A stretch of 43,146 bases of DNA from Oscillospiraceae bacterium (GCA_028689635.1 JAQVCU010000013.1:1-43146); one strand, 5' to 3'. Counted from the stretch's first letter, positions 24,003-33,196 are shown. The notes: generated by a model not told the origin, from the letters alone. Numbers and translations are program-made.

Positions 24003-24644
24003 TCAGCTGTTGACCAGCTTATACACCACCGTCAGGCCTTTCTCCGCCAGGGCCTTCTCGATGGCCGTGGTGTCCTGGGAGTTGGTGCCCACCACCACGT
24101 CGCTTTTGCCGCCCGCGCCGCGGTATACCGCAACGTGGGTGATGTTGGCCCCGTGTTCGCCAAAAATACCCGTAAGCCCCGCCAGGATACCGGGGGCGTC
24201 CGTCGCCTCGATGGTCAGGCGGGTGCCTTGCTCACGAAAGCCCAAAAGCTCGATGAAAGAGTCGAAGATATCGCTCTCTGTGATGATCCCCACCAGCGCG
24301 CCGTCATCCACCACCGGCAGGAAGCTTACATCGTTGTCCCGCATCATGGTGGCAGCCTCTTCCAGCAGGGCGCCGGAGGAAATGGTAACCGGGTTTTTGC
24401 TCATTACCTTCTTGATCGGCGTTTTTGCCAGCAGATAGGTCAATTCCCCCATGCTCAGGGAAGTGGCTTTGGAGGGGGAAGCGTGGGCAATATCCTGCCG
24501 GGAAACGACGCCCACCAGCCGGTTGCCCTTCATCACCGGAAGGCGCTTGACATGGTGCTCCAGCATGATCTCCTGGGCGTCCGGAATGGTCTGGTCCTGG
24601 GAAACCGTAAAGGGATTTGCCGTCATCTTGCTGCGTACAAACAT
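24003..24644 (-). CDS. CBS-pair and ACT domain protein, AcuB-like
   Basis: A 213-residue putative sensor. Two CBS domains (about 7-60 and 78-135) contain VKRLPVMKGNRLVGVVSRQDI and VSFLPVVDDGALVGIITESDI. An ACT domain follows (about 140-210): RLTIEATDAPGILAGLTGIFGEHGANITHVAVYRG. CBS pairs bind adenosyl ligands and ACT domains bind amino acids. As the last gene of the branched-chain amino acid transporter operon, it probably senses amino acid or energy state and may control the transporter; this is inference. The start is four bases upstream of the livF stop region. Confidence 0.87.
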   Translation of the reverse strand: MFVRSKMTANPFTVSQDQTIPDAQEIMLEHHVKRLPVMKGNRLVGVVSRQDIAHASPSKATSLSMGELTYLLAKTPIKKVMSKNPVTISSGALLEEAATMMRDNDVSFLPVVDDGALVGIITESDIFDSFIELLGFREQGTRLTIEATDAPGILAGLTGIFGEHGANITHVAVYRGAGGKSDVVVGTNSQDTTAIEKALAEKGLTVVYKLVNS

Positions 24645-24648
24645 AAAC

Positions 24649-25353
24649 TCAACCCCCTAAATACGCTTTTTTGATCTCCTCACTTTGGGAAAGCTCCGCG
24701 CCGGTGCCGGAAAGCACGATGGAGCCCGTCTCCATCACATAGGCATGATGGGCGATCTGCAGCGCCATGGAAGCGTTCTGCTCCACCAGCAGAATGGTGG
24801 TACCGGTCTCGTTGATCACCTTGATTATATCAAAAATTTCCTGCACCAGCAAGGGGGCGAGCCCCATGGAAGGCTCGTCGAGGAACAATATTTTCGGCCG
24901 GCTCATGAGAGCCCGGCCCATGGCCAGCATCTGCTGCTCGCCGCCGGAGAGGGTGCCCGCCGCCTGCCGTTTGCGGTCCGCCAGGATGGGGAAACGCTCG
25001 TACACCGTGGCCAGGTCTTTGGCGATGCCGTCCTTATCCCGGCGCAGGAAGGCGCCCAGTTCCAGGTTTTCCAGCACAGTCATGGTGGAAAACACCCGGC
25101 GGCCTTCCGGCACCTGGGAGATCCCCATTTTAACGCGCGCCTGGGGCGTTGTGGCGGTGATGTCCTTGCCGTCCAGAAGGATCGAACCGCTGGTGGGCTT
25201 TTTCAGCCCGGAGGCCGTGCGCAGGGTGGTGGTTTTGCCCGCCCCGTTGGCGCCGATGAGGGTGACGATCTTGCCGTCCTCCACCGTCAGGGAAACGTCC
25301 TTCAAAGCGTGGATCACGCCGAAATGCACATTGATGTTTTTGATCTCAAGCAT
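24649..25353 (-). CDS. livF: branched-chain amino acid ABC transporter, ATP-binding protein
   Basis: A 234-residue ATPase with Walker A GANGAGKTT, the signature LSGGEQQMLAMGRALMSRPK, Walker B ILFLDEPSMGLAP and the switch His in TTILLVEQNASMAL. Length and the short C-terminus ending EEIKKAYLGG fit LivF. It overlaps livG by eight bases. It works with LivG on the LivHM channel. Confidence 0.94.
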   Translation of the reverse strand: MLEIKNINVHFGVIHALKDVSLTVEDGKIVTLIGANGAGKTTTLRTASGLKKPTSGSILLDGKDITATTPQARVKMGISQVPEGRRVFSTMTVLENLELGAFLRRDKDGIAKDLATVYERFPILADRKRQAAGTLSGGEQQMLAMGRALMSRPKILFLDEPSMGLAPLLVQEIFDIIKVINETGTTILLVEQNASMALQIAHHAYVMETGSIVLSGTGAELSQSEEIKKAYLGG

Positions 25354-26131
25354 CGTTGACGTCCTCCCCCAGATAGGCCTCGATGACCTTTTTGTCGGCT
25401 TTGATCTCCTCCGGCGTGCCGGAGGCAATGATCATGCCGTAATCCAGCACATAGATCCGCTCGCAGATCTTCATGACCAGGGACATGTCGTGTTCGATCA
25501 ACAATATGGTGAGCTGGAAGTTTTTGCGGATCCAGCTGATAAGCTCGGTGAGCTGAGCGGTCTCCGCGGGGTTCATGCCCGCGGCGGGTTCGTCCAGCAG
25601 CAGCACCACCGGGTCGGTGGCCAGCGCACGGGCGATCTCCAGATGGCGCTGCTCGCCGTAGGGAAGGTTGCTGGCCAGTTCGCCGGCCTTCCCGTCCAGA
25701 TGGACGATCCGCAGCAGCTCCATGCATTTTTCCACCAGCTGCGCCTCTTCCTTGGCATAGGCGGGCAGATGCAGAAAAGCGGAAGCAAGGCCGTATTTTA
25801 CATTTTGATGCATGGCGATGCGCACATTGTCCAGCACCGTCAGGTCCTTAAACAGGCGGATGTTCTGAAAGGTCCGGGACATGCCTGCCTTGCAGATATT
25901 AAAAGGCTTCATGCCCTGGATCTCTTTGCCTTTTCCGTTGCGGGTCAGGGTCACAGTGCCGGCCGTAGGTTCGTAAACGCCGGTGAGCAGGTTGAACACC
26001 GTGGTTTTTCCCGCGCCGTTGGGGCCGATGAGCCCCACCAATTCCCCTTCCTGCAGCTCCATGTTCACGTTGGAAACGGCCGTCAGGCCGCCGAAGGATT
26101 TAGTCAGCTTTTTAACCGATAAGATCGCCAT
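25346..26131 (-). CDS. livG: branched-chain amino acid ABC transporter, ATP-binding protein
   Basis: A 261-residue ATPase with Walker A GPNGAGKTT, the signature LPYGEQRHLEIARALATDP, Walker B VVLLLDEPAAGMNP and ILLIEHDMSLVM. The longer spacer between Walker A and signature and the ending VIEAYLGEDV fit LivG. The start at 26131 is chosen because it begins MAILSVKKLTKSFGG; the longer frame lacks support. Confidence 0.94.
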   Translation of the reverse strand: MAILSVKKLTKSFGGLTAVSNVNMELQEGELVGLIGPNGAGKTTVFNLLTGVYEPTAGTVTLTRNGKGKEIQGMKPFNICKAGMSRTFQNIRLFKDLTVLDNVRIAMHQNVKYGLASAFLHLPAYAKEEAQLVEKCMELLRIVHLDGKAGELASNLPYGEQRHLEIARALATDPVVLLLDEPAAGMNPAETAQLTELISWIRKNFQLTILLIEHDMSLVMKICERIYVLDYGMIIASGTPEEIKADKKVIEAYLGEDVNDA

Positions 26132-26133
26132 TT

Positions 26134-27114
26134 CTAAACCCTCTCTTTCTCTTTGCCAAAGACGCGTTTGAGCCCCTCGCCCCACTTACGAAACAGCGCG
26201 GCGGAGATTTCCCGGGAGCCCATAAGCCCCTGGGGACGGAAGATCATGATGATCACCAAAACCAGGGAATAGATGACCATGCGCAGCTCCGGGAAGGACT
26301 GCAGCACCGTGGAGATCACGGCCAGCAGCACCGCCGCGATGATGGAGCCGGAAATGCTCCCCATGCCGCCCAGCACCACAATAACCAGAATATCCACCGA
26401 CTTTTGGAAATTGAACAGGTCCGGCTTTAAAAAGTAGAAATAGGAGGCGTACATCGCCCCCGCCACCCCGGCAAAAAAGGCTCCGATGGTGAAAGACATC
26501 ACCTTGTATTTGGTGGTGTTGATGCCCATGGCCTCCGCGGCGATCTCATCTTCGCGGATCGAGATACAGGCCCGGCCGTGGGAGGAATGGAGAAAGTTAA
26601 CGATCAGCAGGATCGTCCCCGCGGTAAAGAGGAACATCCAGGTCCAGTTGACAAACTGGGGGATGCCGTTAAGCCCGGCGGCGCCATTGGTGATCTGCAT
26701 ATTCAAAAACACGATGCGGATGATCTCCGACATGCCCAGGGTGGCAATGGCCAGGTAATCCCCGCGCAAGCGCAGGGTGGGCAGCCCCACCAGAAAGCCC
26801 ACCACCGCCGCCGTCACAGCGCCCGCCAGCGTGCCCAGCAAAAAGCCCGGCAGGGTGGGGTTCGCCACGGTGATGATGCCGCAGACATAGGCCCCTATGG
26901 ACATAAAGCCCGCATGGCCCAGGGAAAACTGCCCGGTAAAACCGGTGATGAGGTTCAGGCTCACCGCCAGCACCATATTGATACAGATGGTGGCAATGGT
27001 CGCCTGGATGTAATCGTTGATCACGCCCACCGCAATAAGCAGCTGCACCACGCCGTAGGCGGCGACCAGGGAGAGCAGGGTCTTTAGCCATCTCTTTTGT
27101 AACATGTTTTTCAT
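26134..27114 (-). CDS. livM: branched-chain amino acid ABC transporter, permease
   Basis: A 326-residue permease with about nine helices. It shows the LivM signatures NLITGFTGQFSLGHAGFMSIGAY and GLPTLRLRGDYLAIATLGMSEIIRIVF, and the EAMGINTTKYKVMSFTIGAFFAGVAGAMYA loop that contacts the ATPases. The start at 27114 (MKNML) lies eight bases after the livH stop. Confidence 0.93.
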   Translation of the reverse strand: MKNMLQKRWLKTLLSLVAAYGVVQLLIAVGVINDYIQATIATICINMVLAVSLNLITGFTGQFSLGHAGFMSIGAYVCGIITVANPTLPGFLLGTLAGAVTAAVVGFLVGLPTLRLRGDYLAIATLGMSEIIRIVFLNMQITNGAAGLNGIPQFVNWTWMFLFTAGTILLIVNFLHSSHGRACISIREDEIAAEAMGINTTKYKVMSFTIGAFFAGVAGAMYASYFYFLKPDLFNFQKSVDILVIVVLGGMGSISGSIIAAVLLAVISTVLQSFPELRMVIYSLVLVIIMIFRPQGLMGSREISAALFRKWGEGLKRVFGKEKERV

Positions 27115-27121
27115 CGCCCGG

Positions 27122-28006
27122 TCACACCTTCTCTCTCGTGTTCTTGCCAAGGAGCCCGGCAGGCTTGACGATCAGGATCAGAATCAAGATGGCAAAAACC
27201 ACCGCGTCCTTGTAAAGGGAGTTGCCGTAGCCGTCCACCATGGTCTCGATCATGCCGATGGCGTAACCGCCCACCATAGCCCCGGGGATCAGGCCGATGC
27301 CGCCGAACACCGCCGCCACGAAGGCCTTGATGCCGGGCAGCATGCCCATCAGCGGGTTAATGGAGTTGTAGTAAACGCCCACCAAAACGCCAGCGGCCCC
27401 CGCCAGGGCAGAGCCCAGGGCAAAGGTAAAGGAGATGGTGGAGTTGACGTTGATGCCCATGAGTTCCGCCGCGTCCTTATCCAGGGAGACCGCCCGCATG
27501 GCGCGCCCCACCCGGGTGCGTTTGACGATAAACTGAAGCAGGATCATCAGGATCACCGTCACCGCCATGATGATGACCTGGAGCATGCTGATGTTGACGC
27601 CGCCCACCTGGAAGCTTTGCGCCATCCAGCCCGTCATGGAAGGATACGCGCGCACCTCCGCCTTGACAAAGAACATGGTGCCGTATTCCAAAAACATGGA
27701 GACGCCCAGCGCCGTGATCAGCACCGCGATGCGGGTGGCGTTGCGCAGGGGCTTGTAGGCGATCTTTTCAATGGCCATGCCCAGCAGAGTGCACGCCGCC
27801 ATGGCGATCAGCATGGAGGGCAGAAGGCCCAGGTGGAAATAGGTCATACAGGCATATCCCACATAGGCGCCGATCATGTAAACGTCGCAGTGGGCAAAGT
27901 TGATCAGCTTGATGATACCGTACACCATGGTATACCCCAGGGCGATCAGGGCATAGATGCTGCCCAGAGAAAGCCCGTTGATGAGCTGTTGCAGGAACTG
28001 TTCCAA
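27122..28006 (-). CDS. livH: branched-chain amino acid ABC transporter, permease
   Basis: A 294-residue permease beginning LEQFLQQLINGLSLGSIYALIALGYTMVYGIIKLINFAHCDVYMIGAY, typical of LivH. The loop KDAAELMGINVNSTISFTFALGSALAGAAGVLVG is the ATPase contact. The start codon is probably a TTG at 28006, because AAGGGAG lies seven bases before it. The TTG at 28030 in the same frame has no ribosome site. Confidence 0.92.
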   Translation of the reverse strand: MEQFLQQLINGLSLGSIYALIALGYTMVYGIIKLINFAHCDVYMIGAYVGYACMTYFHLGLLPSMLIAMAACTLLGMAIEKIAYKPLRNATRIAVLITALGVSMFLEYGTMFFVKAEVRAYPSMTGWMAQSFQVGGVNISMLQVIIMAVTVILMILLQFIVKRTRVGRAMRAVSLDKDAAELMGINVNSTISFTFALGSALAGAAGVLVGVYYNSINPLMGMLPGIKAFVAAVFGGIGLIPGAMVGGYAIGMIETMVDGYGNSLYKDAVVFAILILILIVKPAGLLGKNTREKV

Positions 28007-28108
28007 GTTGACGCTCCCTTCTTTCTGCAAACTGACGTTGGAGGCTCCGGCCCAAGCGCGCCCGCGGGGCGCTTTGGGAACCGCGCAAAGGAAAACGATA
28101 AAAATACA

Positions 28109-28146
28109 GATCAGTGAGGACGAAATTCGCCCTCACTGATTCGTTT
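28109..28146 (-). terminator. internal terminator between livK and livH
   Basis: Stem ATCAGTGAGG/CCTCACTGAT around GCGAATTTCGT; on the minus strand followed by CTGTATTTTTATCG. The imperfect T-run suggests partial read-through, giving more binding protein than permease. Confidence 0.65.
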
Positions 28147-28169
28147 TTGTGTTCAGCTGACGCTAAAAA

Positions 28170-29360
28170 TCAGGCAGAGACCTTGACGCTGCTGTCCTGC
28201 TCGCCGTTTTTCAGGCCGATGACCACGATGGATTTAACGGGGTTGTGCTTCTCGTCCACGCTGAAGGAGCCGGTGACGCCCGTGAAATTCTCGGTGGAGG
28301 CCAGAGCGTTTTTCAGGGATTCAGAATCCAGGGTCTCGCAGCGGGAAAGGCCGTCGCAGACAAATTTGGCAAGATCGTAGCCCAGGGCGTTGAAGGCGTC
28401 GGGCTCTTTGCCATATTTGGCGGTGTAATCCGCAATGAACTTAACGACCATGGGGTCCTCGTCCAAAGAAGAATAGTGGTTGGTGTAATAAACGTCATTG
28501 AGGGCGTCGGCACCGGCCAACTCCACCAGAGTGGGGGAATCAAAACCGTCCGCTCCCAGGATGGGGTCGGTGATACCCTGGGCGCGGGCCTGTTTGATGA
28601 TAAGCCCGGCTTCCTGATAATAACCGGGGATGTAGATCACGTCGAACTCCATGCCTTTGATCTTCGTCAGGATGCCGTTAAAATCGGTATTGCCGGAAAC
28701 ATAGGCTTCCTCCGCCACGACCTCGCCGCCCTTTTCCATAAAGGTGCTGAGGAAGTTGGCAGCCAGGCCCTTGCCGTAATCGCTGGAGGTATCCTTGATG
28801 ATCACAGCCTTTTTCGCGGAAAGGTTCTCCGCGGCAAAAGCGGCCATGGCGCTGCCCTGATAGGAATCGCTGAAGCAGATGCGGAACGCGTATTCCTTAA
28901 GGCCCTTGACAGAGCCGTCGTCGTTGTACTGTACCTGCCCGTCCACCAGGTCGACGGTGACGTCGTCAGCGGTGGCGGAACCGGTGATGACCGGGACTTT
29001 GTTCTTTTCGGCAACCGGGATCTCCGCCTTGAAGGAACCGGAGGTGGCCGGGCCGAGGATGGCGATGACCTTATCCTGGGTCATCAGCTTGTTGGCCAGG
29101 GTCGTGGCTTCGGCAGGCTCGGATTTGTTATCGGATTTTACGGGAACGATAGTCTTTCCGTTGATGCCACCGGCGGCGTTGATCTCGTCAATGGCCATCA
29201 GGATGCCGTCTACAGAGCTCTGGCCATAGGTGGCCACCGCCCCGGAAAGCTCGTAGTTGATGCCGATCTTGATCTCATTTTCATTGGCCTTGGCGCCGCA
29301 GCCGCCCATAAGGCCGGCGATGAGCAGCGCGGAAAGCGCGATACCGAGGAACTTTTTCAT
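28170..29360 (-). CDS. livK: branched-chain amino acid ABC transporter, substrate-binding lipoprotein
   Basis: A 396-residue lipoprotein with signal MKKFLGIALSALLIAGLMGGC, in which the Cys is the lipid site. The mature protein starts IKIGINYELSGAVATYGQSSVDGILMAIDEINAAGG, the classic type 1 periplasmic-binding fold of leucine/isoleucine/valine binding proteins. Later landmarks are VIAILGPATSGSF, PVITGSATADD, and the DFNGILTKIKGMEFDVIYIPGYYQEAGLIIKQAR lobe. The substrate within the HAAT family is not certain. Confidence 0.93.
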   Translation of the reverse strand: MKKFLGIALSALLIAGLMGGCGAKANENEIKIGINYELSGAVATYGQSSVDGILMAIDEINAAGGINGKTIVPVKSDNKSEPAEATTLANKLMTQDKVIAILGPATSGSFKAEIPVAEKNKVPVITGSATADDVTVDLVDGQVQYNDDGSVKGLKEYAFRICFSDSYQGSAMAAFAAENLSAKKAVIIKDTSSDYGKGLAANFLSTFMEKGGEVVAEEAYVSGNTDFNGILTKIKGMEFDVIYIPGYYQEAGLIIKQARAQGITDPILGADGFDSPTLVELAGADALNDVYYTNHYSSLDEDPMVVKFIADYTAKYGKEPDAFNALGYDLAKFVCDGLSRCETLDSESLKNALASTENFTGVTGSFSVDEKHNPVKSIVVIGLKNGEQDSSVKVSA

Positions 29361-29396
29361 AAGTTCTCTCCCCTTTTCTTTATGAATTATGAAGCA

Positions 29397-29425
29397 ATAG
29401 TAAACTTTTTGCGCCCCACTGTCAA
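29397..29425 (-). promoter_or_regulatory. promoter of the liv operon
   Basis: On the minus strand: TTGACA (29420-29425), a 17-base spacer and TACTAT (29397-29402), with the livK ATG about 35 bases downstream. Confidence 0.8.
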
Positions 29426-29639
29426 GCGATTGTCCCCTTTACAGCGCTAAAATGTATGGTTCCACCAAAATTGTCCGCTTTCCCACGTTCCAATTGTGAA
29501 AAAAGCATATGGTTTTTTTGATGATTTTGCGGTTTGCTCCTATTTTCTTTTTGCAATTGGCAGTCATCCCGGATAAAATTCTGATAAGTCCCGATTTTCT
29601 GAAATTTTTTCTTTCTCCGCCTCGCTCTCTTTCCGGCGA
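29426..29639. other. AT-rich intergenic region between divergent liv and pepP promoters
   Basis: An AT-rich region between the two divergent promoters. Short inverted repeats (for example around 29490-29510) may bind regulators. No ORF or RNA gene was recognised. Confidence 0.35.
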
Positions 29640-29668
29640 TTGTTTTCCCGCCGGAAAGGCATTATAAT
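29640..29668 (+). promoter_or_regulatory. promoter of the Xaa-Pro aminopeptidase gene
   Basis: TTGTTT (29640-29645), a 17-base spacer and TATAAT (29663-29668). Confidence 0.78.
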
Positions 29669-29712
29669 AGAAGGAAATGATCCCTTTGCAGGGAGATACG
29701 GAGGAATCTTTC

Positions 29713-31503
29713 ATGATCAAACAACGGATTGAGCGCCTGCGCGCCCTGATGGAGCGATCCGGCGTCGACGCCTACCTGATCCCCACCGCCGATTTCCACG
29801 AATCGGAATATGTGGGGGAGTATTTCAAAGCAAGGGAATACATGTCCGGCTTCACCGGCTCCGCCGGCGTCATGGTGGTCACCCAGAAGGAAGCCTGCCT
29901 GTGGACCGACGGGCGCTATTTTATCCAGGCTGCCGCCCAGCTGGCCCCCGGCGGCGTGATCCTGCAAAAAATGGGCGAGGAGGGTTACCCCACCCTGGAG
30001 GAATACCTGGAAAAAAACCTTCCTCAGGGCGGCGTCCTTGGCTTTGACGGCCGGGTGGTCTGCTGCGCCACCGCGCGGGACCTGGAAAAACGTCTGGCCC
30101 CTCTGAAGATCTCGTTCTCAACTGAACGGGATCTGGTCGGCGAGATCTGGGAAAACCGCCCCGCCCTTTCCTGCGAGCCCGCCTTTCTGCTGGATGTCCG
30201 CTACTGCGGCGAGGGTGCGGCCAGCAAGCTGGCCCGTCTGCGCAGCCGCATGGCGGAGCTTCACGCCGGGTTCCACCTCATTACCTCCCTGGATGACATC
30301 GCCTGGCTGCTGAACCTGCGCGGCAACGACGTGGAATGCAACCCCATGGTGCTTTCCTATTTCCTGCTCTCCGACGAAAAAGCAGCCCTTTACTGCAACC
30401 CCCGCGCCCTGGATCCCGAGATCTGCGCCGCCCTTTCCGCCGACGGCGTGGAGACCCTTCCGTATGAACAGGTCTACCGGGACCTGTGCCATATCCCCGC
30501 CGGGGAAGCCGTGCTGCTGGATCCGCACAAGGTGAACTACGCTTTGGTGCGCTCCTTGGGGCAGGGGGTGTCCACCGTTGAAGCGGTCAATCCCACCACC
30601 CCTTTTAAGGCTGTCAAAAACGAGACAGAAATTGAAAACCTGCGCCGCTCCCATCTTAAAGACGGCGTGGCCTTCACAAAATTTATGTACTGGCTCAAGA
30701 CCCGGGTCGGGAAGGAGCCGATGACGGAGCTCACCGCCGCCGAATATCTGGAGGGCTGCCGCCGGGCCCAGGAGGGCTATATCGAGCCCAGCTTTGACAT
30801 GATCGCCGCTTACAAGGCCAACGCCGCCATGATGCACTATAGCGCCACGCCGGAAAGCAGCGCCGCCATCCTGCCGGAGGGCATGCTGCTGGTGGATTCT
30901 GGTGGACAGTATTTTGAGGGCACCACCGATATCACCCGTACCATGGTGCTGGGCCCTGTCTCCGACGAGATCCGCCGCCATTTTACAGCCGTCGTGCGCG
31001 GCAACCTAAACCTGGCCCGCGCCAAATTCCTCTATGGCTGCCGCGGCATCAACCTGGATTACCTGGCCCGCGGCCCCATTTGGGAGCTGGATCTGGATTA
31101 TAAATGCGGCACCGGCCACGGCGTCGGCTTTCTGCTGGGCGTCCACGAGGCCCCCAACGGCTTCCGCTGGAAGATCGTCCCCGAGCGCAACGACAGCTGC
31201 GTGCTGGAGGCGGGTATGGTCACCACCGACGAGCCCGGCATCTATATCGAGGGCAGCCACGGCATCCGCATCGAAAACGAGCTGGTATGCCAAAATGGCG
31301 TGAAAAACGAGTACGGCCAGTTTATGGAGTTTGAGAACATCACCTATGCGCCCATCGACCTGGACGGGATCATCCCGGAGCTGATGTCCGCCCCGGAAAA
31401 GGACTACCTCAACCGCTACCACGCCATGGTATTCGAAAAGCTCTCGCCCTATTTCACCGGCGAAGAGGCCGATTGGCTTCGCCGCTGCACCCGCGCCATC
31501 TGA
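29713..31503 (+). CDS. pepP: Xaa-Pro aminopeptidase, three-domain M24 family
   Basis: A 596-residue cytosolic metallopeptidase that removes an N-terminal residue before proline. Two creatinase-type N-terminal domains (about 1-290) include the start RIERLRALMERSGVDAYLIPTADFHESEYVGEYF. The M24 pita-bread domain follows (about 300-530) with all five metal ligands in their motifs: LVDSGGQYFEGTTDITRT (two Asp), GTGHGVGFLLGVHE (His), VTTDEPGIYIEG (Glu) and GIRIENEL (Glu). A C-terminal subdomain matches the long eukaryote-like form common in Clostridia. GGAGGA precedes the ATG at 29713; the 12-codon longer start lacks a site. Confidence 0.94.
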   Translation: MIKQRIERLRALMERSGVDAYLIPTADFHESEYVGEYFKAREYMSGFTGSAGVMVVTQKEACLWTDGRYFIQAAAQLAPGGVILQKMGEEGYPTLEEYLEKNLPQGGVLGFDGRVVCCATARDLEKRLAPLKISFSTERDLVGEIWENRPALSCEPAFLLDVRYCGEGAASKLARLRSRMAELHAGFHLITSLDDIAWLLNLRGNDVECNPMVLSYFLLSDEKAALYCNPRALDPEICAALSADGVETLPYEQVYRDLCHIPAGEAVLLDPHKVNYALVRSLGQGVSTVEAVNPTTPFKAVKNETEIENLRRSHLKDGVAFTKFMYWLKTRVGKEPMTELTAAEYLEGCRRAQEGYIEPSFDMIAAYKANAAMMHYSATPESSAAILPEGMLLVDSGGQYFEGTTDITRTMVLGPVSDEIRRHFTAVVRGNLNLARAKFLYGCRGINLDYLARGPIWELDLDYKCGTGHGVGFLLGVHEAPNGFRWKIVPERNDSCVLEAGMVTTDEPGIYIEGSHGIRIENELVCQNGVKNEYGQFMEFENITYAPIDLDGIIPELMSAPEKDYLNRYHAMVFEKLSPYFTGEEADWLRRCTRAI

Positions 31504-31522
31504 TCCCTTGCGGCCCTTTTTA

Positions 31523-31560
31523 ACGGCGTCTGCCGCCTGTGGCGGCGGGCGCCGTTTTTT
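31523..31560 (+). terminator. terminator after the Xaa-Pro aminopeptidase gene
   Basis: ACGGCG..TGCCGCC/GGCGGCG..CGCCGT stem followed by a TTTTTT run. Confidence 0.8.
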
Positions 31561-31748
31561 CTCCGCCGCAAACGCATAAAAACAGGCGGCATTTTCCCTT
31601 TTTCCCTATCGTCCTGAACAAAATCACAGAATATCCTAAAAAAGGCAAGCACCTCGACAGCGTTCGACATGTTTTTCCATCGGGCCATGCTACAATACAG
31701 CCATGGCTCCAAGGTGAGAGCAAGACAGAAGATAGAAGGAGAGGGAAT

Positions 31749-32009
31749 ATGAATATGAACACAACAAGTCAATCCATCAGCGTGATCCACCCCGCCGCCT
31801 TTATTCTCCGCATCGAACGCCGGGACAACCAGGCTTTGGTGCACTATCTGCCCGGCGGCACCTCGTTTTTGATGCCGGAATGCTGCCGCGCCTTCATCCA
31901 GCCCATCACCCTGCAGTGGATGGACGACTACCTGCCCTCCAAGGACGGCGCGCCTTATCCTGTCCTGATCAACTCTGACGGGCGAATGTACGACCGGGCC
32001 CATGGCTGA
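31749..32009 (+). CDS. small hypothetical protein, 86 residues
   Basis: An 86-residue protein starting MNMNTTSQSISVIHPAAFILRIERRDNQALVHYLPGG and ending in a LINSDGRMYDRAHG stretch. It has no signal peptide or membrane segment and no family that I recognise. An AGAAGGAGAGGGA ribosome site precedes the ATG at 31749, and a TACAAT (about 31690) could be the -10 of its promoter. A terminator follows, so it is a stand-alone gene. The upstream extension of the frame to 31539 runs through the preceding terminator and is rejected. Confidence 0.65.
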   Translation: MNMNTTSQSISVIHPAAFILRIERRDNQALVHYLPGGTSFLMPECCRAFIQPITLQWMDDYLPSKDGAPYPVLINSDGRMYDRAHG

Positions 32010-32030
32010 GCCTACACACCCCCAATATGC

Positions 32031-32071
32031 CGGCGAGGCGGAAGCATGATGCTTCCGCCTCGTCGTTTTTT
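32031..32071 (+). terminator. terminator after the small hypothetical gene
   Basis: CGAGGCGGAAGCA/TGCTTCCGCCTCG stem, then TCGTTTTTT, in the gap before the convergent M42 peptidase gene. Confidence 0.8.
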
Positions 32072-32077
32072 CGCCTC

Positions 32078-33115
32078 TTACAGGCCCAGATAGGCCGCCA
32101 GCAGGCGCACCGTATTCATCATGCCGTCCCGATGGGTGCGTTCCATCCCGTGGGACGCGTGGACGCCGGGGCCCACCAGGCCCGCCGGGATATCGTGGCC
32201 CGCGCGCCAGGCCACCGTGACGTCCGAGCTGTAAAAGGGATAGATATCCACAGCGTAATCGATCTGGTTCGCCTTGGCCAGCTCCACCAGCCTGGTGGTA
32301 ATTCCATAATCGTAGGGGCCCGCAGAATCTTTGGCGCAAATGGAGACCTGCTGCTCCGTACAAGAGAGATCCAGCCCCACGCAGCCCATATCCGCCGCCA
32401 GCATCTCGGTGATATCCCCGGGCAGCCAGGCCGCGCCATTGCCCACCTCTTCATAAACGGTAAAGATCAGATAGAGCTTGTGTTCCGGCGTCAGCCCATG
32501 GTCGCTCATGAGCTTCATCAGGGTCAGCAGGCAGGCGGCGCTCCCCTTGTCGTCGATAAAGCGAGATTTGAGATATCCGCTTTCGGTCACTTCCGTCTTG
32601 GGATCCACAAAGATATAGTCTCCCGGGGCGATCCCCAGGGCCAGGACATCCTCCCGCTCCTTCACCGGCTCATCCAGCCGCACATACATGTTGTCTGTAT
32701 TGCGGGGACGGGTGGCGGCGTCCGGGAACACATGGGCCGCCGGGCTCATGGAAAGGATCGTCCCGCTGTATTCCTTGCCGCTTCTGGTGTGCAGGATGCA
32801 GTATTCCCCATCCAGGGAGGGCACCACCGGCCCGCCCACCAGGGTAAAGAGGATCTGGCCTTCTTCGTTGACCGAACGCACCATGGCGCCCAGGGTGTCC
32901 ACATGGGCCAGCAGGGCCCGCGCCTCGCCGCCATCCTTTCCCGGGATCGTAACGATGCCGCAGCCCCGGCGGGTAACGGAAAACTCGTACCCGCACTGCT
33001 CCGCTTTTTTCCGCACCACTTCCACCGCCGCGTTTGCATAGCCGCTGGGGCTGTGGGCTGCCAGGATCTCCTTCGCCGTCTCCATCAAATAGCCGCTGTA
33101 AGCCGAAAAATCCAT
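32078..33115 (-). CDS. M42 family metallopeptidase (glutamyl aminopeptidase-like)
   Basis: A 345-residue dinuclear metal aminopeptidase. Metal ligands and the catalytic Glu lie in ALLAHVDTLGAMV (His, Asp), FIDDKGSAACLL (bridging Asp), FTVYEEVGNG (catalytic Glu and Glu ligand), VGLDLSC (Asp) and VHASHGMERTH (His). The sequence is typical of M42 proteins such as YsdC/FrvX, which trim peptides in the cytosol. The start at 33115 has GAGGTGG before it. The gene lies just after the lysC terminator, so it may depend on read-through or on a promoter that I could not see. Confidence 0.92.
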   Translation of the reverse strand: MDFSAYSGYLMETAKEILAAHSPSGYANAAVEVVRKKAEQCGYEFSVTRRGCGIVTIPGKDGGEARALLAHVDTLGAMVRSVNEEGQILFTLVGGPVVPSLDGEYCILHTRSGKEYSGTILSMSPAAHVFPDAATRPRNTDNMYVRLDEPVKEREDVLALGIAPGDYIFVDPKTEVTESGYLKSRFIDDKGSAACLLTLMKLMSDHGLTPEHKLYLIFTVYEEVGNGAAWLPGDITEMLAADMGCVGLDLSCTEQQVSICAKDSAGPYDYGITTRLVELAKANQIDYAVDIYPFYSSDVTVAWRAGHDIPAGLVGPGVHASHGMERTHRDGMMNTVRLLAAYLGL

Positions 33116-33145
33116 CTTAACCACCTCGTCTTCAATTTGGCGGCG

Positions 33146-33183
33146 CAAAAAAGCCACACACCGGCCTCGCGCCGGTGTGTGGC
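33146..33183 (-). terminator. terminator after the threonine operon
   Basis: A 13-bp stem GCCACACACCGGC/GCCGGTGTGTGGC with a five-base loop CTCGC, followed on the minus strand by TTTTTTGCG. Confidence 0.85.
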
Positions 33184-33196
33184 CACAGCTGCCGCC

